Assembly (NCBI GenBank): GCA_039922875.1
Contig: JBDTDV010000010.1
Coordinates: 1 to 56,476 of the forward strand
Direction: 5' to 3'
DNA from: JBDTDV01 sp039922875
Lineage (GTDB): Bacteria; Actinomycetota; Actinomycetes; Actinomycetales; Microbacteriaceae
DNA length: 56,476 bases
How positions within the stretch are numbered: the first letter of the stretch is position 1; every line of letters begins with the position of its first letter. Shown one piece after another: positions 17,000-27,850 of the stretch. A program made the position numbers and the translations under genes. The notes below the pieces were generated by a model that saw only the letters and a list, made by a program, of their open reading frames with translations, ran no database searches and was not told the DNA's origin.

Positions 17000-17923
17000 C
17001 GTTTTCGCGGTCACGGTGATGATGCACGCGGGGATCGCCAGGAGCAGCACGAAGTAGACCAGCGTCACGGCCGGGTAGAAGATGTTCAGCAGCGCGGCTA
17101 TCGCGAACGGAAACAGCAACAGCACGCAGAACACTACCCGGGATGGTCGGTCGCCGATCAACACCGCCAGGGTGCGCTTGCCCGCGGTGCGATCCGCATC
17201 GATGTCGCGGATGTTGTTCACCATCAACACGGCGCAGGCGATCAGGCCGGCGCCGGTTCCGCCATACCAGGCCTCCTGGGTCACCGTGCCGGCGAGCAGA
17301 TAGGTCGTGCCGGCCGTGGCGACCAGCCCGAAAAACGCGAACACGAAGACCTCGCCGAGCCCGTAATACCCGTACGGGTGCTTGCCACCGGTGTAGAACC
17401 AGCCGGCGGCAATCGCGGCGACCCCGACGATCAGCAGCCACCAGTACTGGGTCCGGATGATCAGGGCCAGCCCGACCAAGGCCGCCAAGGCGAAGAAGAC
17501 CAACGCGACCACCAGCACCGTGCGCGGGGCGGCCCGGCCGGATCCGGTCAGCCGGCTCGGACCGACCCGGCGAGCATCGGTACCGCGGATGCCGTCGGAA
17601 TAGTCATTCGCGAAGTTCACCGCAACCTGCAAGAACACCGCGACGAAGAGGCAGAGCACCCCGCGAATCGGATGCCACACCCCTGCGCCGTCTGCGGCCG
17701 CCGCGGCCCCGACGCCGATCGCGACCGGGCCGACCGACATGGGCAAAGTGCGCAGCCGGGCGCCGCCGATCCAGTCTCGCGCCGTTGCCGGTGCAACCGC
17801 ACCGGGCCGGCCTCCTGGATGCCGCCTGCTCGTGTTCTTGGTCGAGCGGGTGCCGGATTTCTTGCCCGAACCGTTGCGCGAGGGATTCTTTCGCTGCGCT
17901 CGTGCGCGGTTCTGGGCGGCCAC
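16913..17923 (-). CDS. menA: 1,4-dihydroxy-2-naphthoate polyprenyltransferase
   Basis: 336 aa UbiA-superfamily membrane enzyme that prenylates DHNA to demethylmenaquinone. Both Asp-rich motifs are present: NFANDYSDGIRGTD and NNIRDIDADRTAGKRTL, with about eight hydrophobic segments. About 45 basic N-terminal residues precede the family start at ARDWIGGARLRTLP. The GTG start follows TAGAAT by 6 bases; the TAG of that box is the menE stop codon. The 3' end overlaps the convergent DUF4229 gene. Confidence 0.93.
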   Translation of the reverse strand: MAAQNRARAQRKNPSRNGSGKKSGTRSTKNTSRRHPGGRPGAVAPATARDWIGGARLRTLPMSVGPVAIGVGAAAAADGAGVWHPIRGVLCLFVAVFLQVAVNFANDYSDGIRGTDARRVGPSRLTGSGRAAPRTVLVVALVFFALAALVGLALIIRTQYWWLLIVGVAAIAAGWFYTGGKHPYGYYGLGEVFVFAFFGLVATAGTTYLLAGTVTQEAWYGGTGAGLIACAVLMVNNIRDIDADRTAGKRTLAVLIGDRPSRVVFCVLLLFPFAIAALLNIFYPAVTLVYFVLLLAIPACIITVTAKTSRELVLALQLASFSGLAYGILLGVALAF

Positions 17924-17929
17924 GAAGAA

Positions 17930-17935
17930 ATTCTA
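17930..17935 (-). promoter_or_regulatory. -10 box (TAGAAT) of menA overlapping the menE stop codon
   Basis: TAGAAT ends 6 bases before the menA GTG. Its first three bases are the menE stop. It would give menA a private leaderless promoter inside the menB-menE-menA run. Confidence 0.55.
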
Positions 17936-19084
17936 CCGGCGGGCCAGGTCCGCCAGCCGCAGCCGATCCGGCTTGCCTGAGGCCAGCAACGGCATCCGCT
18001 CGATCTGGACGATCCGATCTGGCGCCGCAGCCCGGCCCAGCCGCGCCGCAATCCGAGCCCGGACGAATTCCAGCGAAACCGACGGATCGTGATCCAGCAG
18101 GATGACCGGGACCTGCCCCCAGACCTCGTGCTCGGCGACCACGACAACCGCCTCGGCCATGCCGGGCAGCGCCCGCACGGCGTCCTCCACCGCGTCGAGG
18201 AGGACCTTCTCTCCTCCGGAGATGATGACGTGATCGGCTCGGCCGGTGACCGCGACCGTGCCATCTGCTATCGAAGCGAGGTCTCCGGTGCGATACCAGC
18301 GCCCGGCCGCGTCGCTCCGGAAGGCTGCGGCGGTGCGCCCCGGGTCGCGCAGGTACCCCTCCGCCAGCACCGACCCGGCCAGTTCGAGCACGCCGTCCTC
18401 GGCTATCCGGGCGCGAGTGTCGCCGATCGGCACCCCGTCATAGACACAGCCGCCGCAGGTCTCGCTGGAACCGTAAGTTCGCCGAACGTGAAGGTCGGCC
18501 GCTCTGGCGCGCGCGACGAGCGCGCCGGGCATCGCCTGACCGCCGACGAGGATGCCGTCGAAGCGCCGTAGCGCCGGCAGGATGCCCGCGTCCGCCGGCG
18601 CGGCATCCAACAATCGGGTCAGCTGGGCCGGCACCAGGGAGACGAAGCGCAGGTCCGCGGTCATGACGCCGGCCAGCGTCGCGAAGGCCGCCGGGTCGAA
18701 GTGCCCGCCGGGGAGGATGACCGGCTCAGTTGCGGCGGCGATGGATCGGACCAGCACCTGCGTGCCGGCGATGTAGTGCGCGGGCAGGGCGAGCAACCAC
18801 TGGCCCTGGCCGCCGAGAGCGCCTGCGGATGCCGCGGCGCTGGCCAGCAGCGCATCCGTGGAGATCGCGACACGTTTAGGCGATCCGGTCGACCCGGACG
18901 TCTCGATGACCACCGCAACCCGCTGCGGTAGCTCGCCACCGACCGCGCCGGCCGGGTGGGTTGTGCCGGCGGGAACGGCCGGCATCGGGAGCACCGCCGG
19001 GCCGTCGCCGGTCAGAGCTACCCGTAGCGCGGCCATCAGCGCGACTGGGTCCGCGGCGTCGACGCGGTGCAGCGATCGAGTCAT
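17933..19084 (-). CDS. menE: o-Succinylbenzoate-CoA ligase (MenE)
   Basis: 383 aa ANL-superfamily adenylate-forming enzyme, short as in other actinobacterial MenE proteins. Motifs are ETSGSTGSPKRV (P-loop), TYGSSETCGGC, YRTGDLA, GRADHVIISGGEKV and the catalytic Lys in LLASGKPDR. It activates o-succinylbenzoate for ring closure by MenB. The ATG at 19084 lies 22 bases after menB, so the two are one unit; longer in-frame starts would run into menB. Confidence 0.92.
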   Translation of the reverse strand: MTRSLHRVDAADPVALMAALRVALTGDGPAVLPMPAVPAGTTHPAGAVGGELPQRVAVVIETSGSTGSPKRVAISTDALLASAAASAGALGGQGQWLLALPAHYIAGTQVLVRSIAAATEPVILPGGHFDPAAFATLAGVMTADLRFVSLVPAQLTRLLDAAPADAGILPALRRFDGILVGGQAMPGALVARARAADLHVRRTYGSSETCGGCVYDGVPIGDTRARIAEDGVLELAGSVLAEGYLRDPGRTAAAFRSDAAGRWYRTGDLASIADGTVAVTGRADHVIISGGEKVLLDAVEDAVRALPGMAEAVVVVAEHEVWGQVPVILLDHDPSVSLEFVRARIAARLGRAAAPDRIVQIERMPLLASGKPDRLRLADLARR

Positions 19085-19106
19085 CCGTGACCGCTTCGGG
19101 CGGCGA

Positions 19107-20012
19107 TCAGAACTGCCACGGGTACGGCGACCAGTCGGGGTCGCGCTTCTGAAGGAAGGCGTCTCGGCCCTCGACCGCCTCATCGGTGCCGTACGCCAGC
19201 CGGGTCGCCTCGCCGGCGAAGACCTGCTGCCCCATCAGGCCATCATCGACCGCGTTGAACGCGAACTTCAGCATCCGGATCGCGGTGGGCGACTTGGTCA
19301 GGATCGACCGCGCCCACTCCAACGCGGTCGGCTCCAGTGCTACGTGCGGCACCACGGCGTTGATCGCACCCATTTCGTAGGCCCGCTCCGCGTCGTATTC
19401 CCTGGCCAGGAAGAACACCTCACGGGCGACTTTTTGACCGACCTGTCGGGCGAAGTACGCGCTGCCGTAGCCGGCGTCGAAGGATCCGACGTTGGCGTCT
19501 GTCTGTTTGAACCTGCCGTGCTCGCGACTGGCGATCGAGAGGTCGCACACGACGTGCAGCGAGTGCCCCCCGCCGGCAGCCCAGCCGGGGATCACCGCGA
19601 TGACGACCTTGGGCATGAAACGGATTAGCCGCTGCACCTCAAGAATGTGCAGCCTCCCGGCACGGTGCGGGAGCGCATCGGCCTCCTCCGGCTCATAACG
19701 GTAGCCGTCGCGACCGCGGATGCGCTGATCGCCACCGGAGCAGAAGGCCCAGCCGCCGTCCTTGGCGCTCGGACCGTTACCGGTCAGCAGCACGACCCCG
19801 ATCTGCGAATTCGTGCGGGCGTCCTCCAGCGTCGAGAACAACTCGTCAACCGTGCGCGGTCGGAAGGCGTTGCGCACCTCCGGACGATCGATAGCGACCC
19901 GCGCAATCCGCCCGGTGAGATCGTGGTGGTAGGTCACGTCGGTGAGGTCCTCGAAGCCAGGCACCGGATGCCATTGGCTCGCGTCGAAGATCTCCGATAC
20001 CGGCTGCGTCAT
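19107..20012 (-). CDS. menB: 1,4-dihydroxy-2-naphthoyl-CoA synthase
   Basis: 301 aa crotonase-fold enzyme that closes the naphthoquinone ring. Blocks are RPEVRNAFRPRTVDEL, FCSGGDQRIRG, the oxyanion region PGWAAGGGHSLHVVCDL and the MenB-specific DANVGSFDAGYGSAY, ending in DPDWSPYPWQF. Its start follows TAGACT by 6 bases. First gene of menB-menE, divergent from menC. Confidence 0.95.
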   Translation of the reverse strand: MTQPVSEIFDASQWHPVPGFEDLTDVTYHHDLTGRIARVAIDRPEVRNAFRPRTVDELFSTLEDARTNSQIGVVLLTGNGPSAKDGGWAFCSGGDQRIRGRDGYRYEPEEADALPHRAGRLHILEVQRLIRFMPKVVIAVIPGWAAGGGHSLHVVCDLSIASREHGRFKQTDANVGSFDAGYGSAYFARQVGQKVAREVFFLAREYDAERAYEMGAINAVVPHVALEPTALEWARSILTKSPTAIRMLKFAFNAVDDGLMGQQVFAGEATRLAYGTDEAVEGRDAFLQKRDPDWSPYPWQF

Positions 20013-20018
20013 GCGTTC

Positions 20019-20024
20019 AGTCTA
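20019..20024 (-). promoter_or_regulatory. -10 box (TAGACT) of menB, leaderless type
   Basis: TAGACT on the minus strand ends 6 bases before the menB ATG; there is no ribosome site between. Confidence 0.6.
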
Positions 20025-20082
20025 TTCAGCCAGCCCCGAACCGATCTGCGCCGCGAGCTGCCGCGGGTGGAAGACTGAGGGG

Positions 20083-21078
20083 ATGCTGCCATCGCTGCCG
20101 GAGCTCCTGGACACCGCACACGTCGTCTCGCTGAGGCTGGTCACCACCTTCCGCGGCATCGATACCAGGGAAGCCGTGCTGTTCCAAGGCCCCAACGGCT
20201 GGAGCGAGTTTTCGCCGTTCACCGAATATGCGGATGCCGAGGCCGCGACGTGGCTGCGCGCCGCGATCGACTACGGCTGGGAGCCGAACCTGCCCGTCCC
20301 GCTGCGCAACCGGATTACCGTCAATGCCACGGTGCCTGCGGTGCAGCCTGGCGCCGTGGCCGGCGTGCTCGCCCGGTTCCCCGGCTGCCGCACCGCGAAA
20401 GTCAAGGTAGCCGAAGCCGGTCAGCCGCAGGCCGATGACGTGGCGAGAGTGCGCGCCGTGCGCGAGGTGCTCGGGCCGGAGGGCCGCATCCGCGTCGACG
20501 CGAACGGAAACTGGAATGTCGATGAGGCAGAGCACGCCATCCGGGCGTTGGCCGAGTTCGATCTCGAATACGTCGAGCAGCCCTGCGCGACCGTCGGCGA
20601 GCTCTTCGAAATCCGCCGCCGGGTGAAGTACATGGGCGTACCGATTGCCGCCGATGAAAGCGTGCGCAAGGCCGAAGACCCGCTGGCCGTCGCCGCCGCC
20701 CGGGCGGCGAACATCCTGATCATCAAGGCACAACCACTCGGCGGAATCACCCAGGCGCTGGCCATAGTTCGCCAAGCCGGGCTTCCTGTCGTCGTCTCCA
20801 GTGCGCTGGACACCTCGGTCGGTCTGGCCATGGGTGCGCACCTTGCCGGCAGCATTCCTGAACTGGAATATGACTGCGGCCTCGGCACGGCCTCGCTCCT
20901 GGCTGCTGATGTTACCGCATCACCGCTGATCCCGGTCGGCGGCAGCATCCCGGTTCACCGCGTGGAGGTCGATCCCGTGCTCCTGCACCAGCACGCGGCC
21001 GCACAGCCGCGCCGGGACTGGTGGCTTGCCCGGCTGACCCGCTGTCACGCGCTGCTGGCGGCGGGCCAGCCCCGGTAG
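20083..21078 (+). CDS. menC: o-Succinylbenzoate synthase
   Basis: 331 aa enolase-superfamily enzyme that dehydrates SHCHC. Catalytic features are the KVKVAE pair of Lys, metal ligands in RVDANGNW (Asp), YVEQPC (Glu) and AADESVR (Asp), and the second-side Lys in IIKAQPLGG. The ATG sits directly after GAGGGG; an AAGACT 6 bases upstream could instead be a weak leaderless -10. It opens away from menB across a 70-base gap. Confidence 0.93.
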   Translation: MLPSLPELLDTAHVVSLRLVTTFRGIDTREAVLFQGPNGWSEFSPFTEYADAEAATWLRAAIDYGWEPNLPVPLRNRITVNATVPAVQPGAVAGVLARFPGCRTAKVKVAEAGQPQADDVARVRAVREVLGPEGRIRVDANGNWNVDEAEHAIRALAEFDLEYVEQPCATVGELFEIRRRVKYMGVPIAADESVRKAEDPLAVAAARAANILIIKAQPLGGITQALAIVRQAGLPVVVSSALDTSVGLAMGAHLAGSIPELEYDCGLGTASLLAADVTASPLIPVGGSIPVHRVEVDPVLLHQHAAAQPRRDWWLARLTRCHALLAAGQPR

Positions 21079-21085
21079 CCGGTGT

Positions 21086-22150
21086 CTACAGGCCGCTGTA
21101 GGAGTGCAGACCCTTGAAGAAAATATTGACGATACCGAAGTTGAACATCACAGCGCTGAAGCCGATGATGGCCAGCCACGCGGAGCGCGAACCGCGCCAT
21201 CCCCGGGTAGCTCTGGCGTGGATGTAGCCGGCGTAGACCACCCAGATGATGAAGGTCCAGACCTCTTTGGTGTCCCAGCCCCAGTATTTACCCCACGCCT
21301 TCTCGGCCCAGATCGCGCCTGCGATCAGGGTGAAAGTCCACAGGATGAAGCCGACGATGTTGGCGCGATAGGAGAGATTCTCCAGGGTCGCGGAGGTTGG
21401 CAGGGTCGCCAGGAAGCGGAGCTTTACGGCCTTCGCCTCGGCCAGCAGGCTCTCTCGTCTGGCCTGCAGCAATTGCACCACCGAAAGGGCAAAACCGATC
21501 GCGAACATGCCGGTGGCAAGGCTGGCCACCAGCACGTGGATCACCAGCCAATAGGACTGCAGCGCCGGCGGCAACGGCACCACGTCGACGTAGTAGCGCA
21601 CCGTCGAAACCCCCAGCAACACCAGCACCAGACCGCTGATGAAGGCGCCGAGGAACTTGACGTCGTAACGCAGACTGACCAGCAAGAAGACGCCGACAAT
21701 GATCAGGGTTCCGGTCATCGAGAACTCGAACATGTTGGCCCAGGGCACCCGGGCCGCCGCGATCCCGCGGAGGATGTCCGCAGCCAGATGCAGCACGAAA
21801 CCGAAGGTGAGCAGCGTGATGCCGACCTTGAGGCTGGCGGACCGGGCGATGCTGCGCTGCACCTCGTCGTGTTCCATCCCTCGCCCAGCCGGTCCGCCCG
21901 GGGTCAGGGTCGCCGTGGCCACCCGTGTCGACGACGCACCATCTGGGCCGCGCCGACCGACAGCTGAGGCGGCTGTGGCGCTCTGCGCTCGACGCGCGGT
22001 CGCGCTGGGCAGGGCGGCGGATGCCTCGGCCACGGTGGCCAAGGCGCCCCGCCTGGCCAGATCCATTGCGAAGGCGATGAACGCGAGCGCATACACACCC
22101 ATAGCGGAATAAAGGCACAGTATCGAGAACTGCGACAAGACAGTGGTCAC
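21086..22150 (-). CDS. ccsB: Cytochrome c synthase subunit CcsB (ResC-like)
   Basis: 354 aa polytopic membrane protein of system II cytochrome c maturation, which with ResB carries and attaches heme. The heme-handling WWD-type motif reads WGKYWGWDTKEVWTF near the C-terminus, followed by IHARATRGWRG. An Ala/Ser-rich cytoplasmic loop (about residues 35-90) separates the first membrane segment from the core. The GTG start lies 9 bases after resB, with TAGGCT 6 bases before it. Confidence 0.94.
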   Translation of the reverse strand: MTTVLSQFSILCLYSAMGVYALAFIAFAMDLARRGALATVAEASAALPSATARRAQSATAASAVGRRGPDGASSTRVATATLTPGGPAGRGMEHDEVQRSIARSASLKVGITLLTFGFVLHLAADILRGIAAARVPWANMFEFSMTGTLIIVGVFLLVSLRYDVKFLGAFISGLVLVLLGVSTVRYYVDVVPLPPALQSYWLVIHVLVASLATGMFAIGFALSVVQLLQARRESLLAEAKAVKLRFLATLPTSATLENLSYRANIVGFILWTFTLIAGAIWAEKAWGKYWGWDTKEVWTFIIWVVYAGYIHARATRGWRGSRSAWLAIIGFSAVMFNFGIVNIFFKGLHSYSGL

Positions 22151-22159
22151 GAGGTAAGC

Positions 22160-23891
<1,732 letters not shown>

Positions 23892-23908
<17 letters not shown>

Positions 23909-24641
23909 AGCTCGGAATCACCCCTTGAAGTCCCCGCATCCAATCGTTCCACACACCGGTGACCATCAGCAGACCGATCGCCACGAGGAGAGCACCGCCG
24001 ATCATGTTGATCGTGCGAACATTCCGCTTGAGGAAGGTGACCGCGCTCGTCGCCCAGCCCAGCCCGAGAGCGATCAGCACGAACGGAACGCCAAGCCCCA
24101 GCGCGTAGCCCAGCGCCAGCAGGGAGCCCTGCCAGGCGGATCCGCCGCCAAGACTCAACGTGGTGATGGCGGCGATTGCGGGACCGGTACACGGGCTCCA
24201 GCCGATCGCGAAGACCGCCCCGAGGATCGGTGCGCCGGCCAGCCCCATCCGTGGTCGCCACGCCGGCTTGAGGGTGCGCTGCAAGAAGGAGAACTGGCCG
24301 ACGAAGACCAGGCCGAGCACGATCACGATAACGCCGGCTACGCGGGTGACCAGCTCTTGCCAGCGGATCAGCCAGAACCCGACAGAGCCGAACAGGAACC
24401 CCGCCACGACAAAGACGACCGAGAACCCCAACACGAAGAGCGCGACCCCGAGCACCAGTCGGGAGCGCCCGGCGCGATCGCCGCGGACCGCAGACGATCG
24501 ACCGTCGGTGAATCCGCCGATATAGGCCAGGTAGCCCGGCACCAACGGCAGAATGCACGGCGAAGCGAACGACACCAGGCCGGCGAGGATCGCCACCGGG
24601 ATCGCGAGAAAGAGTTGACCAGAGCCGATGATTTCGCCCAC
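23892..24641 (-). CDS. ccdA: Thiol-disulfide transporter CcdA
   Basis: 249 aa membrane protein with about six segments that passes electrons from cytoplasmic thioredoxin to the extracytoplasmic resA-like protein. The conserved Cys are in FASPCILPLVPGYLAYIGGF and GWSPCTGPAIAAI. The chosen GTG at 24641 comes right after the resA-like stop, with GAGG 9 bases upstream; a GTG three codons earlier is possible. Part of the cytochrome c maturation operon. Confidence 0.92.
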
Positions 24642-24642
24642 G

Positions 24643-25266
24643 CTAGCCACCCTCGGCCATCGTGTCGCGGACGATCGTGTCAAGCGTCGACGGTTGGTCG
24701 GTGATCGGGCCTTCGATCCGCGCGGCGATCCGGCCCTGAGTATCGAGCACCAGCGTGGTGGGGGTTGCGTTGGGCCGGATGGATCCGGTGAAAGCCAGCT
24801 GCACCGCGCCGCTGTTCGCATCCATGATCGACGGGTAGGTCACCGCGTAGCTCTTCGCAAACGAGCGCGCGGTGGCGGCCTGATCGTGGGTGTTCACGCC
24901 GAGGAAGCTCGCCCCTTTATCCTGATATTTCTGGCTCAGCTTCTGGAGGTCGGCGGCCTCCAGACGGCACGGCGCGCAGGCGGCGTACCAGAAGTTCAGC
25001 ACCAGTACCTGACCGCGGAAGTCAGCCGAGGAGACGTGCCGGCCGTCTTCGGTGGTCCCGGAGAAGGCGACGGCGGCATCCCGCTTGGCGGCGGCGATCT
25101 CGGTGACGCCGCTGCCGGCGATGTAATTCTTGCCCGTCCCGGCACGATACTGGTCGGCGAGAGCGTCGTTGGCGCAGCCGGTGAGAACGCTCCCTGCGAT
25201 GAGGATCGCCGCCAGCAGCGCGGCGGCTCGCCGCCCCGATTGCAACCCGCGGCGGTGTTGGCTCAT
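24643..25266 (-). CDS. Thioredoxin-like lipoprotein (ResA/TlpA family)
   Basis: 207 aa. The signal peptide ends at the lipobox VLTGC. The redox domain has the active site WYAACAPC (CxxC) after VLVLNF, and the cis-Pro region NATPTTLVLD. It keeps apocytochrome c thiols reduced for heme attachment, fed by CcdA. Its ATG overlaps the stop of the histidine phosphatase gene by 4 bases (ATGA), so the two are coupled. Confidence 0.92.
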   Translation of the reverse strand: MSQHRRGLQSGRRAAALLAAILIAGSVLTGCANDALADQYRAGTGKNYIAGSGVTEIAAAKRDAAVAFSGTTEDGRHVSSADFRGQVLVLNFWYAACAPCRLEAADLQKLSQKYQDKGASFLGVNTHDQAATARSFAKSYAVTYPSIMDANSGAVQLAFTGSIRPNATPTTLVLDTQGRIAARIEGPITDQPSTLDTIVRDTMAEGG

Positions 25267-25925
25267 ACGGCACCCACATCGGTCGCCTCTGCCGCCAGCG
25301 CGGCGGCGGGATCGGTGTATCCGGTCTCCACGACGATCTTCTGCCCGGTCCGCTCCGATCGCGGGTCCGGGATCAGGCTCAGGGTGGTGATGCTGGACAG
25401 CGCGCACCGGCGACGACGGGGATCGTGCATGAATGGTCTGCGCTCCAGGGACAGGTGTGCGACCCAAATGGGTAGTTGATGGCTTACCAGTACCACGTCA
25501 CCGGTGTCGACCGCGTTGAAGGCATCTGCAATGGCGGCGCGCATCCGATCGGCGATCGAACGATAGGCCTCGCCCCAGCTTGGCCGCATCGGGTTGACCA
25601 TGAACGGCCAGTTCGCCGGACTGCGCAGGGCGACCCGCATCACCATTCCCTCGAAATGGTTGGTCGGCTCGATCAGCCGGTCGTCAATAGCGGTCGGGAT
25701 CTCGAACGCTGCGGCGATCGGCTGCGCGGATTCCCGGGTCCGCTGCAGCGGCGACGCGAAAAGGGCCGCGACAGACCGGTGCCGCGCGACAAGGTCGTCG
25801 GCAGCGGCCTGCGCCATCCGCTTGCCGAGCTCGGAGAGCCCGAAGCCGGACCGCCTGCCGTAAAGGACACCGTCTGGGTTGAACACTTCGCCATGGCGGA
25901 CGAGGTGAACCTGGCTTGCTACCAC
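25263..25925 (-). CDS. Histidine phosphatase (phosphoglycerate-mutase-like) family protein
   Basis: 220 aa. The catalytic RHG is in VHLVRHGEVFNPDGVLYGR, the second catalytic His in VLVSHQLPIWV, and RTRESAQPI is also typical. Substrate unknown. The family recurs at the head of cytochrome c maturation operons in actinobacteria. A GTG at 25925 is taken as start since the homology begins 5 residues later; a longer in-frame reading exists. Confidence 0.85.
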   Translation of the reverse strand: MVASQVHLVRHGEVFNPDGVLYGRRSGFGLSELGKRMAQAAADDLVARHRSVAALFASPLQRTRESAQPIAAAFEIPTAIDDRLIEPTNHFEGMVMRVALRSPANWPFMVNPMRPSWGEAYRSIADRMRAAIADAFNAVDTGDVVLVSHQLPIWVAHLSLERRPFMHDPRRRRCALSSITTLSLIPDPRSERTGQKIVVETGYTDPAAALAAEATDVGAV

Positions 25926-26025
25926 GGGGTCCAGTCTACGGAGCAGTTCCCGATGAATTTGCCGTGAACGCTCCGCGTCTGCGCATCTCCTGGCCACAGC
26001 GCCGGTGCCCTCTCGCGCCGACCGC

Positions 26026-26031
26026 TAAGCT
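26026..26031 (+). promoter_or_regulatory. -10 box (TAAGCT) of aspS
   Basis: TAAGCT ends 8 bases before the GTG start, so the message would have at most 1-2 untranslated bases. GAGGG lies only 2 bases from the GTG, too close to act as a ribosome site. Confidence 0.5.
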
Positions 26032-26039
26032 TGAGGGCT

Positions 26040-27350
26040 GTGACTGCACGAGACGTTATCAAAGATCTTCCGACCCGAGACGACGGCCCGGTGACGGTGG
26101 CCGGCTGGGTGGAAACCGTTCGCGATCAGAAGAAGGTACAGTTCGTCGTGCTCCGGGACGAAACCGGCGACGTGCAGCTCGTGCACCCTCGAATTCCAGC
26201 TGGTCTGGACCCGCTCGCCGACACCATCTCCGCACTGTCGGTTGGCTCGTTCCTGACGGCCAGCGGCACGCTCAAGCACGACGAGCGAGTGAAACTGGGC
26301 GGCATCGAAATCAAGCTGGATGCCATCGATGTCGCAACCCACGCCATCGCCGAGACCCCGATCGCCGCCGACAGCGCGCCGGAGAAGCGGATGGACTGGC
26401 GGTTCATCGACCTGCGTCAACCGCGCAACATGCTGATCTTCCGCGTGCAGACCACCCTCGAGCATGCGTTCCGTAGCTACTGGATCGAGCACGACTTTCT
26501 CGAACTGCACACCCCGAAGCTGATGTCCAGCGCCTCGGAGTCCAACGCCGAGCTCTTCGAGCTGGACTATTTCGAGGACACCGCCTATCTGGCGCAGAGC
26601 CCGCAATTGTTCAAACAGATGGCCCAAGCCGCCGGCTTTGGGAAGATCTTCGAGGTCGGTCCGGCCTTCCGCGCCGACCCGTCGTTCACCAGCCGGCATG
26701 CCACCGAATACACCAGCGTCGACGCCGAGATCAGTTGGATCGATGGCCACGAGGACGTGATGCGGATGCAGGAGGAGTTGCTGGTCGCCGGGCTGACCGC
26801 GGTCAAGGAACGGCACGGCGACCAGATCAAGGCGATGTTCGATGTGGATGTCGTGGTTCCCACGACGCCGTTCCCCCGTATCCCGCTGACAGAAGCCAAG
26901 CAGATCGTGGCCGATCACGGTTACGTGATTCCCCGCGACGACGATGACATGGATCCAGAGGGCGAGCGCCGGATCGCCGCGTACGTCCAGGAGACCTACG
27001 GGCACGAATTCGTGTTCTTGACCGACTACCCGGCTTCGATCAGGCCGTATTACCACATGCGGGATGCGGTCACCGGGCTCACTAAGAGCTATGACTTGAT
27101 CTGGCGCGGTGTGGAGATCACCACCGGAGCCCAACGCGAACACCGCATCGAGGTGCTGGAAGCGCAGGCCGTGGAGAAGGGCCTGGACCTGGCCGGCATC
27201 AGCGGCTACCTCGACTTCTTCCGGTATGGAATGCCGCCGCACGGCGGCTTCGGAATGGGGTTGGCCCGAGTGTTGATGTTGATGCTGCACCTGCCTTCGA
27301 TCCGCGAGGTCACCTACCTGTTCCGCGGCCCCACCCGGCTGGAACCGTAG
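26040..27350 (+). CDS. aspS: Aspartate-tRNA(Asp/Asn) ligase, short archaeal-type
   Basis: 436 aa class II synthetase. An N-terminal OB-fold anticodon domain (VTVAGWVETVRDQKKVQFVVLRD) is followed by the catalytic domain: motif 2 in VGPAFRADPSFTSRHATEYTS and motif 3 in GMGLARVLMLMLHLPSIRE. It lacks the GAD insertion of the roughly 590-aa bacterial AspRS, so it is the archaeal-like AspRS2. Such enzymes are often non-discriminating and also charge tRNA-Asn for later amidation by GatCAB; this would have to be read from anticodon-contact residues. Confidence 0.93.
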   Translation: MTARDVIKDLPTRDDGPVTVAGWVETVRDQKKVQFVVLRDETGDVQLVHPRIPAGLDPLADTISALSVGSFLTASGTLKHDERVKLGGIEIKLDAIDVATHAIAETPIAADSAPEKRMDWRFIDLRQPRNMLIFRVQTTLEHAFRSYWIEHDFLELHTPKLMSSASESNAELFELDYFEDTAYLAQSPQLFKQMAQAAGFGKIFEVGPAFRADPSFTSRHATEYTSVDAEISWIDGHEDVMRMQEELLVAGLTAVKERHGDQIKAMFDVDVVVPTTPFPRIPLTEAKQIVADHGYVIPRDDDDMDPEGERRIAAYVQETYGHEFVFLTDYPASIRPYYHMRDAVTGLTKSYDLIWRGVEITTGAQREHRIEVLEAQAVEKGLDLAGISGYLDFFRYGMPPHGGFGMGLARVLMLMLHLPSIREVTYLFRGPTRLEP

Positions 27351-27379
27351 CCACCGCTCCCGCGTTCAACGAGGGCGAA

Positions 27380-27850
27380 TCACCGCACGGACGCGGCAAT
27401 CCGCGCGGCGACGGCCGCCGCTTCTGCGTCGCCGGGGTATGGATGCCGCGGGCCCAGCCAGAACCGCAAGCCGTCGCCCTTCGTACGCGGGATGACGTGC
27501 AGGTGCAGGTGTGGCACGGACTGGCTGACGACGTTGTTCATAATGAGCAGCGACCCCTGCGAAGCCATGGCCTCCTCGACCGCTCGCTGCAGACTCTGGG
27601 AGACCTCCAGCCAGTGCGCGGCGAGCGCGCCGGGGAGCTGGTCGTAGGTGCGGAGGTGCCGGGTAGGGATCAGGAGAACGTGCCCCGGAAACACCGGCTT
27701 CGTGTCGAGGAAGCCGACCAGATCGTCGTCGCGATACACCTCATGCGCAGACTGATCACCCGCGACGATCCCGCAGAAAGCACACGGCGCAGCCGCGCGG
27801 TCTTGGCCGTCTCGGGTACCGTGCCCGCCTTGTCCCTGCGCTACCGTCAC
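27380..27850 (-). CDS. HIT-family hydrolase (HinT-like)
   Basis: 156 aa. The histidine triad is HLHLHVIPR and the N-terminal block is CAFCGIVAGDQSAHEVYRDD. HIT proteins cleave phosphoramidates or dinucleotides such as AMP-lysine. The GTG start overlaps the stop of the dienelactone hydrolase gene by 4 bases (GTGA), so it is coupled to that gene. Convergent with aspS across 29 bases. Confidence 0.9.
   Translation of the reverse strand: MTVAQGQGGHGTRDGQDRAAAPCAFCGIVAGDQSAHEVYRDDDLVGFLDTKPVFPGHVLLIPTRHLRTYDQLPGALAAHWLEVSQSLQRAVEEAMASQGSLLIMNNVVSQSVPHLHLHVIPRTKGDGLRFWLGPRHPYPGDAEAAAVAARIAASVR

Noticed and set aside
26025..27290. 421-codon antisense frame over aspS
   Set aside because: Shadow of a conserved synthetase gene with no family features of its own.
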